Below the pieces are notes generated by a model that saw nothing but the letters and a program-made list of their open reading frames with translations, ran no database searches and was not told where the DNA came from. Positions 1 to 10,097 of a DNA stretch of 64,000 nucleotides are shown here, piece by piece. Made by a program: the position numbers and the translations under genes. The stretch comes from Paracentrotus lividus (Eukaryota; Echinodermata; Echinoidea; Camarodonta; Echinidae). Position 1 is the first letter of the stretch. Every line of letters starts with the position of its first letter. The stretch spans positions 35,237,872-35,301,871 of the forward strand of contig CALNVZ010003426.1 of NCBI GenBank assembly GCA_940671915.1, written 5' to 3'.

Positions 1-90
1 GGATCTTGGGCCCTTCTGAGGCCGCTGCCTCACATCAACGTTCTGGAACTTCTATCAGTTCTGTTTGTCCTCCAACGCTTCCGCGACCTG

Positions 91-744
91 TTGAGGGGCC
101 GTTCAGTGTTGATTCTCACGGACAACATCTCTGTGAAGGCTTACATCAACAAACAAGGAGGGACACACTCCTTGGAGTTGAACAGGGTAGCGTTCCTCCT
201 TTGGGAATGGTGCAGTCGGGAGGAGATCATCCCGGTGGCTTCCCACATTCCGGGGGAGGACAATCTGATAGCAGATTTTCTATCCCGAGGTCGCTCGCTG
301 CCATCGGAATGGATGTTGTCCCCTCATGTCTTCGAGTTAGTAATTCAGAGATTCGGGAGCCTGGAAATAGATCTGTTTGCAACCTCTCTGAACAACCGAC
401 TTCCTCGGTTTTGCTCCCGAGTCAGGGAGACTTCGGCTTTCGTTCTGGACGCATTCTCTCTTCATTGGAAGGGGTGGAAGGCGTACGCCTTTCCACCATT
501 CAAGCTGATCCCTATGGTTCTCAGAAAGATCAGGGAGGATCAGGCAACAGTGGTCTTGATCGCTCCCCACTGGCCCGGTCGGGCCTGGTTCCAGGATCTG
601 TTGCCCCTGTTAGTAGGGGAGCCGCTGCTCCTTCCGACCGTACCGGACTTGGTCTCTCAACCTCTGTCGGGAGCTCTTCATGCGGATCCATTCGCTTACT
701 TCATCTCACTGCTGGCCTCTATCGGCCAGCGGGCTAGGGATTGA
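91..744 (+). CDS. DIRS RNase H (C-terminal half) and methyltransferase-like domain, partial
   Basis: This is the C-terminal part of the DIRS polyprotein. The first 30 residues match the RNase H core (VLILTDN, then INKQGGTHS), followed by HIPGEDNLIADFLSRG, as in the intact-order copy at 13865-15523. The second part (DLFATSLNNRLPRFCS, then KAYAFPPFKLIP and LIAPHWPGRAWFQDL) is the methyltransferase-like region found downstream of RNase H in DIRS elements. The reverse transcriptase part lies left of the window, so the ATG at 91 is internal and not a real start. The frame overlaps the start of the recombinase frame, as is usual in DIRS. Confidence 0.85.
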   Translation: MRGRSVLILTDNISVKAYINKQGGTHSLELNRVAFLLWEWCSREEIIPVASHIPGEDNLIADFLSRGRSLPSEWMLSPHVFELVIQRFGSLEIDLFATSLNNRLPRFCSRVRETSAFVLDAFSLHWKGWKAYAFPPFKLIPMVLRKIREDQATVVLIAPHWPGRAWFQDLLPLLVGEPLLLPTVPDLVSQPLSGALHADPFAYFISLLASIGQRARD

Positions 745-1509
745 AGGCTTTTCAGACAGAGCAGCTGAGCTGCTAGTTGAAAGTAGACGGAAGTCGACTA
801 GGATTGTTTACAATTCGCGCCTTGAGGCTTCTTTGCATGGTGCGAACCTCTTGGGGTGTCCCCCAGAGAGGCTCTTTGCCTCTTATTTGCCGACTTCCTT
901 ATTTCTCTGTTCGATAAGGGTAGGTCTATTTCGACGATTCGTGGATATCGATCGGCTATTGCAGCTATCCATACTGGCTTTGCTAATGGGGGGTCGTCCG
1001 ACTCCCCCAACTCTCGGCGTTCTTAGCGGCTTTTTCTTAAAACGCCCTATTTCTAAGCCCTTGACTCCAGCCTGGAGTCTTCCCAAGGTTTTGGAGGCTT
1101 TGTCAAAGCCTCCGTTCGAACCTTTGAACTCGATTTCTCTGCTGAATCTGTCCATCAAGACAAGCTTTCTCTTAGCGATCGCTTCCGGACAAAGGAGGAG
1201 TTCACTACATGCTCTCTCAATATCACCAGGTCATATCCGTTGGGAGAGATATGGGGTTCGTCTGATTCCTGTTGCATCATTCATCGCTAAGAACCAAACA
1301 GCCTCGTCGGGCTCTATCGAGATCTTCATTCGGCCTCTGACGGGGTTCTCGTCTATCAGAGAGGACAAGGTCTGGTGCCCCGTTAGGGCCCTCAAATGGT
1401 ACATCAAGAGAACGGAGAATCTTCGCAAATCTTCACAGTTATTTGTTACTGCCCGTGAACCCCATAAAGGGGTTTCTAGAGATACGTTATCCCGATGGAT
1501 AGTGAACAG

Positions 1510-1671
1510 TTATATACGGCCACCAGAGGGGGTGGTTGGAACTATAGTACCCCAGCTGACGCAAAGAATGCGACTATTTTTCCTGAGGGGCGCAGCCCCG
1601 AAGGAAAATAGTCGCATTCGCGTCAGTGAGGGGACTATAGTTTCACCAAAACCTCTGAAGGCCGTATATAA
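1510..1671. mobile_element. Near-perfect palindromic hairpin element
   Basis: The 162 bp run is an almost complete inverted repeat centred near 1590/1591. The ends are TTATATACGGCC and GGCCGTATATAA, the inner arms hold ACTATAGT and GCGACTATTTTTCCT with its complement, and the tip is GGGGCGCAGCCCC. It reads as a snapback MITE inserted in the DIRS recombinase. The ends resemble those of the adjacent element at 1677-3218. No coding content. Confidence 0.75.
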
Positions 1672-1676
1672 CTGGT

Positions 1677-3218
1677 TTATATCCGTCATCGGAAATAAAA
1701 GATTCTAAATCTCTAACGTGTGTTAGAAATCTAACGTTAGAGGCCGATATCTAACGTTACTCCAGATAGGGTCTAACGTTGGATCTAACCTAACCTTTTT
1801 TGTTAGAGGTCTAACTTGTTAGATCAGCGTTGCCAGCCGTACGATAATTATCGTATTTGTACGATAATTTGGCCCTCTGTACGATGTACGATCAATAATT
1901 GCAAAAAATGGCAAATGTACGATAATTTTGCACATTTGATCAGATAACACAAATCTATAGGCAAAATCAATCAAAACTATCCTATAAAACCACAAAATGC
2001 CTTAAAGCTCTGGAGGCTCCGAGACCCCCCACCCATTAAATTATGGAACATTCCCCGAACCGCAAATATGTTAAAACATATTTTTCTATTCAAAGTTTCG
2101 GGGGTCTTTTGGCACTTGTCGGACTTGAAGTTAGTGATCATCACCCAATGAAGGATGGATTTTTGGCAAATTGCCATTGAATGTTGCATGTACTATAATT
2201 TTTGCTAAAAAACGATAATTTTGAGGCTCTGGTACGATAATCTGACTACTTGAACCTGGCAACGCTGCGTTAGATCTATGAATGATCTAACACGTTAGAA
2301 TCTAGGCTAGAGGTCTAACATTAACGTTAGATCTATAGATCTAACGTTAGACCTAAGTTAGATCTAGATCTAGTCTAGATCTACATTTTGAATAATAAAT
2401 GGGCGTTTACTCACTCGACCTTTGCCTTTGGAGTTTGGGTCTCTTCTTCTTGTAAAGTTGGGGGCCTCTAAGTTAACTGTTAAAGTTAGTTCAATCACAT
2501 TCTTCAATTTTTTTTTCTTGTTCTGCGTAACTAACGTTAGACTTCTAACACTGTCACTGATCAAACGCTGACAAACTAACAGCGTTGCTGTCGCCATTTA
2601 GCCTACAATGATCTCCCTGAATGAATAGATGAGACGGCTTGCTATCATCATCAGATCCTCCAAAATACTTTACACATTACTTGTAAAAATAATCCCTGTC
2701 AGTCACTGACACTGCACTGCCATGATCCTAGGCTAAGGCACGCACCCTCCGGCGGCAAACATGACAGAAATCCCGTTATTTAGCTAGCTACGTACTACTA
2801 ACTTACGCAAGATCAAGATCAAAATGTAAACAAAATTTGATGAGTCACGCGCGTCGATGTAAGTACGCGCACCATCGTCAAAACAAACCTTACGTCACGC
2901 ATAGAGGTGGATACCTTTATGACGTCACGGCACGCCGTGCACACGATCGGGGCTACGGAGCCGCCGAGGGCTGGGGGGGGGGGCGGGGGGTTAATCGTGT
3001 ATGAAAATGGGGTCTTTGCTCTCACTCGATAGGCCTCTATCGTTTGATCGAGCCGTGGCTATTCGCAGGTACTATCCACGGCTCAAGGGAATATTCCCGG
3101 CTTGTGACGTCAGATGTCAGGATAAGTGGCATTTTTGCACAATGGTTGGAACTACCTTTGGTCACATGACGGGGTATAGACCAATCACCTATAAGGATTC
3201 TTACCATGACGGATATAA
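1677..3218. mobile_element. Unclassified TIR element nested in DIRS recombinase
   Basis: TTATATCCGTCAT at 1677-1689 is repeated inverted as ATGACGGATATAA at 3206-3218, framing about 1.5 kb that interrupts the recombinase frame. The interior has many copies of a TCTAACGTTAGA-like palindromic motif (1700-1820, 2270-2390, 2530-2545), an hAT-like MITE (1825-2267) and a G-run near 2970. No convincing protein. Its ends resemble those of the hairpin at 1510-1671, so the two may be one composite insertion. Superfamily not assigned. Confidence 0.55.
1825..2267. mobile_element. hAT-like MITE
   Basis: Terminal inverted repeats CAGCGTTGCCAG (1825-1836) and CTGGCAACGCTG (2256-2267) are flanked by TGTTAGAT (1817-1824) and CGTTAGAT (2268-2275), an 8 bp target duplication with one mismatch. 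CAG-type ends with 8 bp duplications are typical of hAT transposons. The interior repeats the motif TACGATAAT in both orientations and has no coding frame. Confidence 0.75.
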
Positions 3219-3506
3219 TATCTGCTGTCAAGGCTGCGGGAATGAAGGCCCTTGAAGAAGGAACTACTCCCAAGGCCCATCAGACCAGGAGCATTAGCTC
3301 CTCTTGGGCCCTATTTACAGGGGTCGGAGTGGAAGACATCTGCAAAGCGGCCTTCTGGCGTTCTGCAAATTCTTTCACCTCCTTTTACCTGAGAGATGTC
3401 GCCGCTAGTGAGGGTGTTTTCTCCACCGCACCTCTCAAAGCGGCGGCATCCTCCATAGTTTCATAACCGTCATGGTTGCCCTCCCGACTTTTGTCGGTGC
3501 TGGTCG

Positions 3507-3602
3507 TAGCAATGGTAGGCAAATGTATATTTCTATTGAAGTAAATCATAAAAATTACAATCTAATTTTATTATTTACGATATGGAAATATACATTTGCC
3601 TA
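3507..3602. repeat. DIRS copy A internal complementary region
   Basis: TAGGCAAATGTATATTTC and its inverse flank a junction at CAT (3547-3549). The right half is the reverse complement of the right terminal repeat end at about 3806-3869. By analogy with DIRS-1, the left half should match the left end, which is outside the window. This region is thought to align the termini when the circular intermediate is made. Confidence 0.8.
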
Positions 3603-3605
3603 CAT

Positions 3606-3869
3606 TCCCTCCCTCCGTCCCCCTATCCTTTGCAACATACGGAAGTTTCTGGGGCGAGAGAGTTAGAGGATGAGTATTAGATCGCGCGCGGCCGCATCCT
3701 CGCCAATGGAGGGCGCCATTCATGGGGGGTGGGGGGGGTAAATAGGCAAATGATAGGGCAAAAATTTCGGTGCAATTTTCGATTTATGGCGATTTGAGGT
3801 CAAATAGCAATGGTAGGCAAATGTATATTTCCATATCGTAAATAATAAAATTAGATTGTAATTTTTATG
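3606..3869. repeat. DIRS copy A right terminal repeat region
   Basis: The outer 65 bp (TAGCAATGGTAGGCAAATGT through TTTTTATG) is the inverse of part of the internal complementary region at 3550-3602. The inner part holds a GCGCGCGGCCGC segment and a G-run. The boundary at the ATG of 3867-3869 is where similarity to the foldback element begins. Confidence 0.75.
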
Positions 3870-6800
3870 ATATATTGGATGATTGTATAGACTCAAACCG
3901 ATATTTCTCAGATTGTTTCGATAGGCCAGCTGGAAAAGGGTGCATACAAGCGACACAGTGGAGGGGCAGGTGGTATACTGCAACCCATTTTTTCAGGCAC
4001 CACAAAAGTAACATAGTGTTCCCTTTTTTAAAGTGAAAAGTGCTCCTAAAAATAAACTTGTGAAATTTTCTATTTATAAACGGGCACTTTGATACTACAA
4101 TGTGCCAAATTTTTTATTTATTTTCAAACCTTAAATTTCTCTCAACCTCGCATTAAGAGGTAAAAATCAATATATTGTTAAATTAAACAAATTTCCTCCT
4201 GCTGCTAGAGACAAATATATCTTGCGGGAGGGATGGGTCTTTCAAACCCCTAGACAACCCCACCCCCCCCCTCCCCCTGGTTATTGGCCTGCCTCCTAAG
4301 TTCTTTAAGTTCTTTATTTGTCTTTTGCCATTCCCCACTTTTTTCTTCCCCTTATCATCCCCTTTCTTTCAATTCCTCCCTCTTTTCTTTTTTTTCCTGT
4401 TTTGTTTACCCTTTTGCCTACTGTATCCGAGGGGGGGGGGGGGGGGGGGGGGGGGGAGGCATGGCATCGTGCCCCCAAGACGTGTTTCATCCATGTGATA
4501 CATAAGTCCCTGACAAAATCATTATTGTGATACACCCTAGCTGCATACTTTCCTATATTCCTGTCGTTCTCGTGGGCTTGTTTTGGATAGTGTCTGCCTT
4601 GTGAGCTCAATTTCTGCACTGTCAGTCTAGTGGGCTGTTTCAGTGCTGTCGGTCTCATGGGCCTAGTTTGCCTAATTTCGGTCTTGGGGGTTAACTTTGT
4701 GTATTGTCGGTCTCGTGATCCTCTATATATGCTCTAATGTCTATCTAATTTCGACCTTTATTTGCTAGTGTCTGTCTTATGAGCCTTTTTTTGTCTAGAG
4801 TCTATCTTATGGGCCGTTGGTCTCGTGGGATGACCCTCTTCAAATATATTTGTCTCTAGGCAGCAGGCAAAAGTTTGTTCAATTTAACAATATAATGCTT
4901 GTTACCTCTTGATGCGAGGTTGAGAGAAATTTTTGGTTGAAAATACATTTTAAAAAATGGGCACAGTCTAATATCAAAGTGCTCTTTCTTGATAAAATTT
5001 TTTACAAATTCATTTTTAGTATAAAAGGAGCACTTTTAACTTTTAAAAAGGGGGCACTATATATTACAATTGAAAGAGGCACATTTGTGGTGCCTGAAAA
5101 GGAGGGTTGCACGGTGCCCCCTGCCCCCCTCCACTGTGTCGCTTGTATGGACCCTTCTCCTGCTGGCCTATCGAAACAATCTGAGAAATGTCAGTTTGAG
5201 TCTATACAATCATCCAATAAGCCATCCAGGAAATCTATGATTTATTTTGTAAATGTATACACAATACGCTATTTGTCGTAAAGGTTGGATTTTTATTATT
5301 ATTATTATTGTTTTCTCAGTTCCAGTCATATCATTTTGCTCCAGCTTTAAATCTTGATTGCTATTTCCTAACTTTCCCTTTTTGGGACTTCAGCTATATC
5401 TTGGACGTTCCCCAAACCATACCCGGAGACTGAAAAATAAAAAGGTAAATTTGCCATTTCCCCTACTCAATGGGAAGCCGCTCCCTCTTTTCTTTTCCTT
5501 TTTTTTTTTACTAACCAAAGCCTCCTCCATCGCGTCTGAGGTATAGGGTTGATTGGTCTTAAGTTAAATCTAGGTTTAAGGTTACAAACTTAGGTCTCTT
5601 GCTTAAGGGAGGAGTTGACAAGTTGAAGTAAAAAGTGTGGCTGTTAAAAATTCAAATATTTTGTTTCACAGTATATGGAAAAAAACAAAGGAAATAAAAA
5701 CAAAAAAACTTTAAACCCTTAATTGTTATCATTTTTGCTAAAATTTAATTCAGCCTTCATAACAAGGCTGTTTAAATGGTAACTATAGTTTATTTTTCTT
5801 TGTCATCTATGTTTTGCTGAGATTGTAAAATACATTTTTGGGAAGATAGAAATTTCCGTGGTGTAAAATTAATAAAATCATTTTTGTTTTACCCCAATCA
5901 AAATAAACTTTGAACCTTCTCCCAGACAATAGACCTAAGCCTGTAACCACAAACCTAGATTTAGGTTAAAGAACAATAGCAAACCTAACTCACATCAAAC
6001 GCGTTTCGTGAGGGTAGGACTAAGGGGGCTTTGGTTAGTATCATGGAAAACAAAAAGGGGCCTCAAAATTAGAAGGAAAAATCACAAAAATTGGCATTGT
6101 GTGGGTTGACAAACTTTTTTATTTTAATTTTTCAATCCTGGGTATGGTTTGGGGAACGACTCTCCCAGTTCCTTAAAAGTGAAAGCGGGGACTAACAAAA
6201 AAAAAAAAAAAAGCGCGGGCAACAATGATGTGTCTAGAGCAACAACAACAACAACAAAAAAAATAATATCTACCTTTATGTGTAGTATACTAAAATTTAC
6301 ACCTGCCTCCCCCCCCCCCCATGGCCCCGTACTCTAGACCCCCTCGCCGTTCACAATAGACTAGATGAGTAGTCCATCATAGCACAGCTTGTATTAACCC
6401 TTATGAAAACTTGTATAAATTATATTCATAAATTTTTGGAATACGCCTTGTAATACATACATGTACATTATGCACGTGCTGTAATAGGGTATTAACGTGT
6501 ATGTATGGCTTTTCCACATAAATGGGGCAAAAACGTTGTTTTTCCGTATACTGCATTCATAACTTTACACGTTATATCTTTTTATTGGAAAAGGGTATTA
6601 CTTCTTTTTTCACATACTCTTGTCCATACATTGGGGCACATTTCTGAAAAGTTTCGGCTCCAGGTCTTGACATGATTATTACACGAGGTAAAACAATTAA
6701 TAGATAAAATTAATTTTTCGAAAAAAATGAGAAAAATCAAGTTTAACGCTTAAAAATTTATTTTTGTTGAATATAATTCTTATTGAAAATAGTATCAAAT

Positions 6801-7066
6801 TGTAGGAAATTTTATTATCTTTAATTTGATACCAAACTCAATCAATTCAAAACTTTTCTTCAACCAGTTGTGTTCAGAATATACTAATTTTGTAAAAGGG
6901 GCGGCTATTTTGGACGCCCCCACCTGTAGGGACCCTCCTGCAGCTGATCTGAAAGGTTGTCCGCCCTAGCGATGTGGTTAGGGTCCATACAACCATCCTA
7001 GATAGGACAACTTTTTATATCTCGACATGTCTGCTTTTTCAAAATATGGGGTTTTGCTCCCTGGGT
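3870..7066. mobile_element. Foldback element FB1 (left end displaced by DIRS copy A)
   Basis: Most of a second copy of the long-arm foldback described at 50117-54800. The inner left arm is about 3870-4230, the loop about 4230-4840, and the full right arm runs to GCTCCCTGGGTT at about 7066. Matching landmarks include ACGCGTTTCGTG blocks, (CAA)n before a run of C near 6300, and GGGACCCTCCTGCAGCTG near 6940. The outer left arm should lie beyond DIRS copy A, outside the window. There is no coding capacity; open frames here follow homopolymers. Confidence 0.8.
4490..4840 (-). repeat. GTCGGTCTCGTGGG-type repeat block in FB1 loop
   Basis: Degenerate copies of a roughly 30 bp unit (GTCGGTCTCGTGGGC) end in CTCGTGGGATGACCC at about 4820-4837, the terminal motif of the long-TIR elements at 10098-11393 and 29375-30680. 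The block sits in the loop of FB1 and, inverted, in the loop of FB2 (52210-52490), so it was in the foldback ancestor. Confidence 0.65.
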
Positions 7067-8002
7067 TAAAATGGCATCATAGACAACCCTGGGTTACAAC
7101 AAACGAAATCTAGAAGATGCTTGCGTTGATATTGACAGTTGGGCATTGGTGTCTACCCTGGGTTGACCAAATGGCACCATAGACCACTCTGGTTTGACAA
7201 CAAACTAAAATCGTCATCCTTAGAGCAGTGTGCCATTTTTGTTCACGTTAAGTTAAAGACTAACTTTCATATGTCCCTGTTCAAGCTGTAACGGTAGATT
7301 CAGTCGATGGCTTGCTTCAACAAAAAAAATCCAGTTCTGGAAAACTAAAGTTAGATGGAGCTACACAGCGCAGTACACCACGGCCACATTCTGCACAACA
7401 CACTCAGTCAGCGAGCTCACAAGCTCAGCTAGCTAGCTAGAACTACGGTACCATACCACTAGCAAAGAACCTGCGTAGCACTATCGCTGCTAGCGCGACC
7501 CATGCAACCCATCTAGCTCCTTGCTGGAATTAGTCTACAATGTACGCATAAATAAGCGCGCAATTTCCAATCGCTACCTATAGCGCCTTTGAATAAGGCT
7601 ATATCATAACGAATACATTTTTCGGCTGTTCTAATAACAAAAATTGCCCCCTAATGCTATTTTCGTATTATATCGACCATGAAGTGAAGAGCAATCGAAC
7701 ATTGAAGTAGACATTCAAAGCAACTGAAAAATTCATTTCAACTAAAGTTCTTGTTATCTTGTACAGCCACATCAAATAATAGATCTATGCAGTTGATGAA
7801 ATTGATGTCATGAAGGTGATGACTACCAAATGCTTTTGGAGATTACGATGGAAAACTAGCATGCCCTATTGTAATGCTACTGCATGTGTAATGCTACCTG
7901 TATATACATGAGAAAAATGACTAAGTTCCCTAGTCTACCCAGGGTTGGTCACCCCGGGGGTGCCCAACCCCGGGTTGTCTGTCATGTGGGTATTTCCATT
8001 GC

Positions 8003-8006
<4 letters not shown>

Positions 8007-8042
<36 letters not shown>
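8007..8042. repeat. (TA)n microsatellite
   Basis: An uninterrupted TA dinucleotide run of about 36 bp. A second run of about 40 bp lies at 8273-8312, on the other side of the hammerhead-like segment. Confidence 0.95.
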
Positions 8043-8047
<5 letters not shown>

Positions 8048-8107
8048 TATGAATAAAAAGTCTAGGACAAGCTTGGACGTTGCTGGACTTTGAATCTTTA
8101 ATCAAGC

Positions 8108-8129
8108 TTTCGGCTTATGCCTTCATCAG
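8108..8129 (-). ncRNA. Hammerhead-ribozyme-like core, possible Penelope-type element
   Basis: On the minus strand the order is CTGATGA (8129-8123), A, GGC-ATAA-GCC as stem II (8121-8112), then GAAA (8111-8108), the conserved core of a hammerhead. AGCTTG follows GAA and can pair with CAAGCT near 8070-8075, giving stem III with a CUU cleavage triplet. GTTATGA upstream can pair with TCATAAC downstream as a distal stem I. One unpaired A before stem II and weak pairing next to the core are caveats. Penelope-like retroelements are known to carry hammerheads in their terminal repeats. No reverse transcriptase is visible nearby. Confidence 0.5.
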
Positions 8130-8267
8130 GATCTCTGAACAGAAAATCATAACAAACAAGAACAAAAACCATAATAAATAAAAGTAAATCATACAAACAA
8201 AATCAGGCACCAACATCTTATCTTATATAATGTATAAAAAAAGTAAAGAAAATAAATAAAAGTATTT

Positions 8268-8316
<49 letters not shown>

Positions 8317-8855
8317 TTTTCTTTTTACTACATGATTACCAAAATTCCGGCCTATGCCTGAATCCTTCATTTTTGACTGAAAAGTATTGCAAAAGCCAAA
8401 GATTTAATAATGATAAAAATTAGTTTACTTTGATTATGTCTAAAAGAAGCTCCTGTCATTCAAAATGTAATGATACCAAATGGATACGGATTCCCTTTAA
8501 AATGATCCAAAAATCATTCTTTATTAACAGTCAAATAAATTAAAAACAATATCATTGTTACGTCATAATGCCTCTGATATTTGTATTATGTCATTGTTAC
8601 GTCATAATGCTACTGACATTTGCATTATGACGTAGTACGCCTGTGTCATGCGCGTTGATATAAACAAACGTGAGGAGCATGCGCAGTTGCGTGGGTTAAT
8701 TAAATTTGCGCGTATGACCCATGATTTTTTGAAAGCGCACCCCCAGGAATATTTAACCTACGGTTTACTTAACCTACTGTCTGTGGAATCAAATCAGTGG
8801 GTTAAATTTAACCCAGGGTTAGTTAACCCACCGCTGTGAATTCTGGCCTCAAGGT

Positions 8856-9265
8856 ACTCTAAAAATACAGTGTGCTACTATTATAATGAACACAGATACA
8901 ATCTATTTATTTTAACAAGGCCATTCTATCTATCCCATTGTCAAACATGTGCATGTATGCATGTGTCTAAGAGTGACCATGTATTCAGTATAGGCTAGCC
9001 TAACAAGATTTATAGCAAGGTATTTGGCTTGGTATCAAGCATCTCATTATAACAAATCTACTTTACCCAGGTAAGGAGAGATAAACATAGTCTTGATGAG
9101 GATCTTAGTGCCTTAGCAAGGACGGATTAACTGACAAAGAGAATATTTTCCCTTTTGCCTTTTTAGTATAATGTTTGACATGTGTACCAAGAAGACAATA
9201 CTTTATATTAGATAACATTTAATGCCAACGGTAGATATGAAATGCCTAGCTTGTGCAGTTAACCC
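8856..9265 (-). repeat. Inverted copy of troponin-locus intron sequence
   Basis: 9000-9265 is the reverse complement, with small changes, of 49850-50110, the start of the intron after exon 6 of the + strand troponin gene. 8860-8990 is the reverse complement of 55075-55190, near the far end of that same intron. In this copy the two pieces are adjacent, so it lacks the 4.7 kb foldback and the MITE that separate them at 50117-55068. It is part of an inverted segmental copy of the troponin gene. Confidence 0.85.
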
Positions 9266-9269
9266 TAAC

Positions 9270-9930
9270 TTACCTGGGCTATTTTGTAAGCTTAAAGTCC
9301 TGGGGGGGGGGGCCTTTAGGGCCCCCCCTTAAGATCTCGGCCGTGTATCACGCAATGGCGACAAAAATTTGCATGAAGGTAGAGAATGACATAATCTACG
9401 CGGTTGCATAGGTAAATTGCACTAAATTAGTATATCTTATTTTATATGAATTAATTATGCTAATTTATTCATGAAATCATACTTTTTGCTCTAATTCATA
9501 AATTCATAAATAAAGCTCCTAGAAACCTAATTTTTTGTGAAAATATTCTTTATAGCATTCCTAAGAATTGTAGATAAAAAAAATCCAGTAGCAAAATCGA
9601 TTTCTTATGTATTTTATTGTTTTTTGTAATTTTCTTATGTATTTCTTTGTTTTTTGACCTTTTTATTTTTATTGTTTATTCAGCAGAATTTGTCCATGAC
9701 ATTATTTTGGCCATAAATAGCATCAACTTAAATGCCTCTTTTCAATAAAATAAAAAATAATCACTCATTTATGAATTCTAGCTGAAAACACATTTTGTAT
9801 TGACTTTGTACATGAAATCACGTTTTTGAGTGATTTTCGGTCTGACGGAAATTTTTTAAAAGCGCAATAAAAAATTTTCGCACTTTGGATTTATCGCAAA
9901 AAAATTTGAGGGGGGGGGGGCTTTTTTTTA
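9270..9930. mobile_element. Dispersed repeat that cuts a troponin exon
   Basis: This AT-rich segment with G/C runs at both ends (9301-9330 and 9910-9920) interrupts the inverted troponin exon at 9931. Its interior (GAAATCATACTTTTTGCTCT and TTTCTTATGTATTT blocks) recurs at about 37845-38400, so it is a repeat family. The target duplication and superfamily are not clear. Confidence 0.6.
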
Positions 9931-9988
9931 TGTTACCAGTAGAGGGCAGGCTTGCCTTCAGATCAACATTCTCCTTCTGCTTTGCACT
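9931..9988 (-). pseudogene. Truncated troponin I exon (inverted copy of exon 6)
   Basis: After an intact acceptor (ACTAG) the minus strand reads SAKQKENVDLKASLPSTGNI, matching residues 148-167 of the + strand troponin product with two changes (K-E for K-Q, S-T for S-S). It then runs straight into the repeat at 9930 and downstream, so the last 15 residues of the exon are lost. Read through, the frame continues with non-homologous residues to a TGA within the repeat. The copy therefore cannot join to a troponin T part. Confidence 0.85.
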
Positions 9989-10097
9989 CTAGTATTACAC
10001 AGAGAAAATTATCACATAATTTACAAGGGAACGTAAATATTGAAATAAATAAGTTATTTGAAATCCTGTACATTAGCTTCCATTCAACAAACGGATG

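Larger units (their letters stand above)
680..3466 (+). pseudogene. DIRS tyrosine recombinase, frameshifted and split by insertion
   Basis: Tyrosine recombinase of DIRS copy A, which would integrate the circular element DNA. Residues before about 815 (DRAAELLVESRRKSTRIVYNSR) and after about 1025 (the KRPISKPLTPAWSLPKVLEAL region and the GQRRSSLHALS segment) align with the recombinase at 12885-14054. The 70 codons between are out of frame, so two compensating indels are likely. The frame runs to TLSRWIV near 1503, is broken by nested elements (1510-1671 and 1677-3218), and resumes near 3222 with the AVKAAG segment, the HQTR box in place of the HxxR motif, and the FYLRDV segment carrying the nucleophile tyrosine. 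It ends with a stop at about 3466. Confidence 0.88.
1..3869 (+). mobile_element. DIRS-type retrotransposon copy A, 3' part, dead
   Basis: The window opens inside a DIRS-like element that uses a tyrosine recombinase rather than an integrase. In order it holds the RNase H C-terminal half, a methyltransferase-like domain, the tyrosine recombinase, an internal complementary region at about 3507-3602 and a right terminal repeat ending at an ATG near 3867-3869. The recombinase gene carries compensating frameshifts and is split by about 1.7 kb of nested DNA elements, so this copy cannot be autonomous. Its right end abuts sequence matching the left arm of the foldback element at 50117-54800, so it inserted into a foldback copy. 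The left end lies outside the window. Confidence 0.9.
7067..8855. other. Gene-less, repeat-rich interval
   Basis: No gene recognised. A roughly 90 bp imperfect duplication built on CCCTGGGTT and ATGGCAYCATAGAC covers 7060-7200. CCCAGGGTT motifs recur near 7942 and 8812. Two (TA)n tracts lie at 8007-8042 and 8273-8312. A hammerhead-like motif lies at 8108-8129. A 40 bp tandem pair with TTACGTCATAATGC occurs at 8550-8630. Confidence 0.6.

Noticed and set aside
4284..4658. Open frames on both strands with Gly or Pro runs
   Set aside because: They are carried by a G homopolymer in the FB1 loop and are not conserved in FB2.
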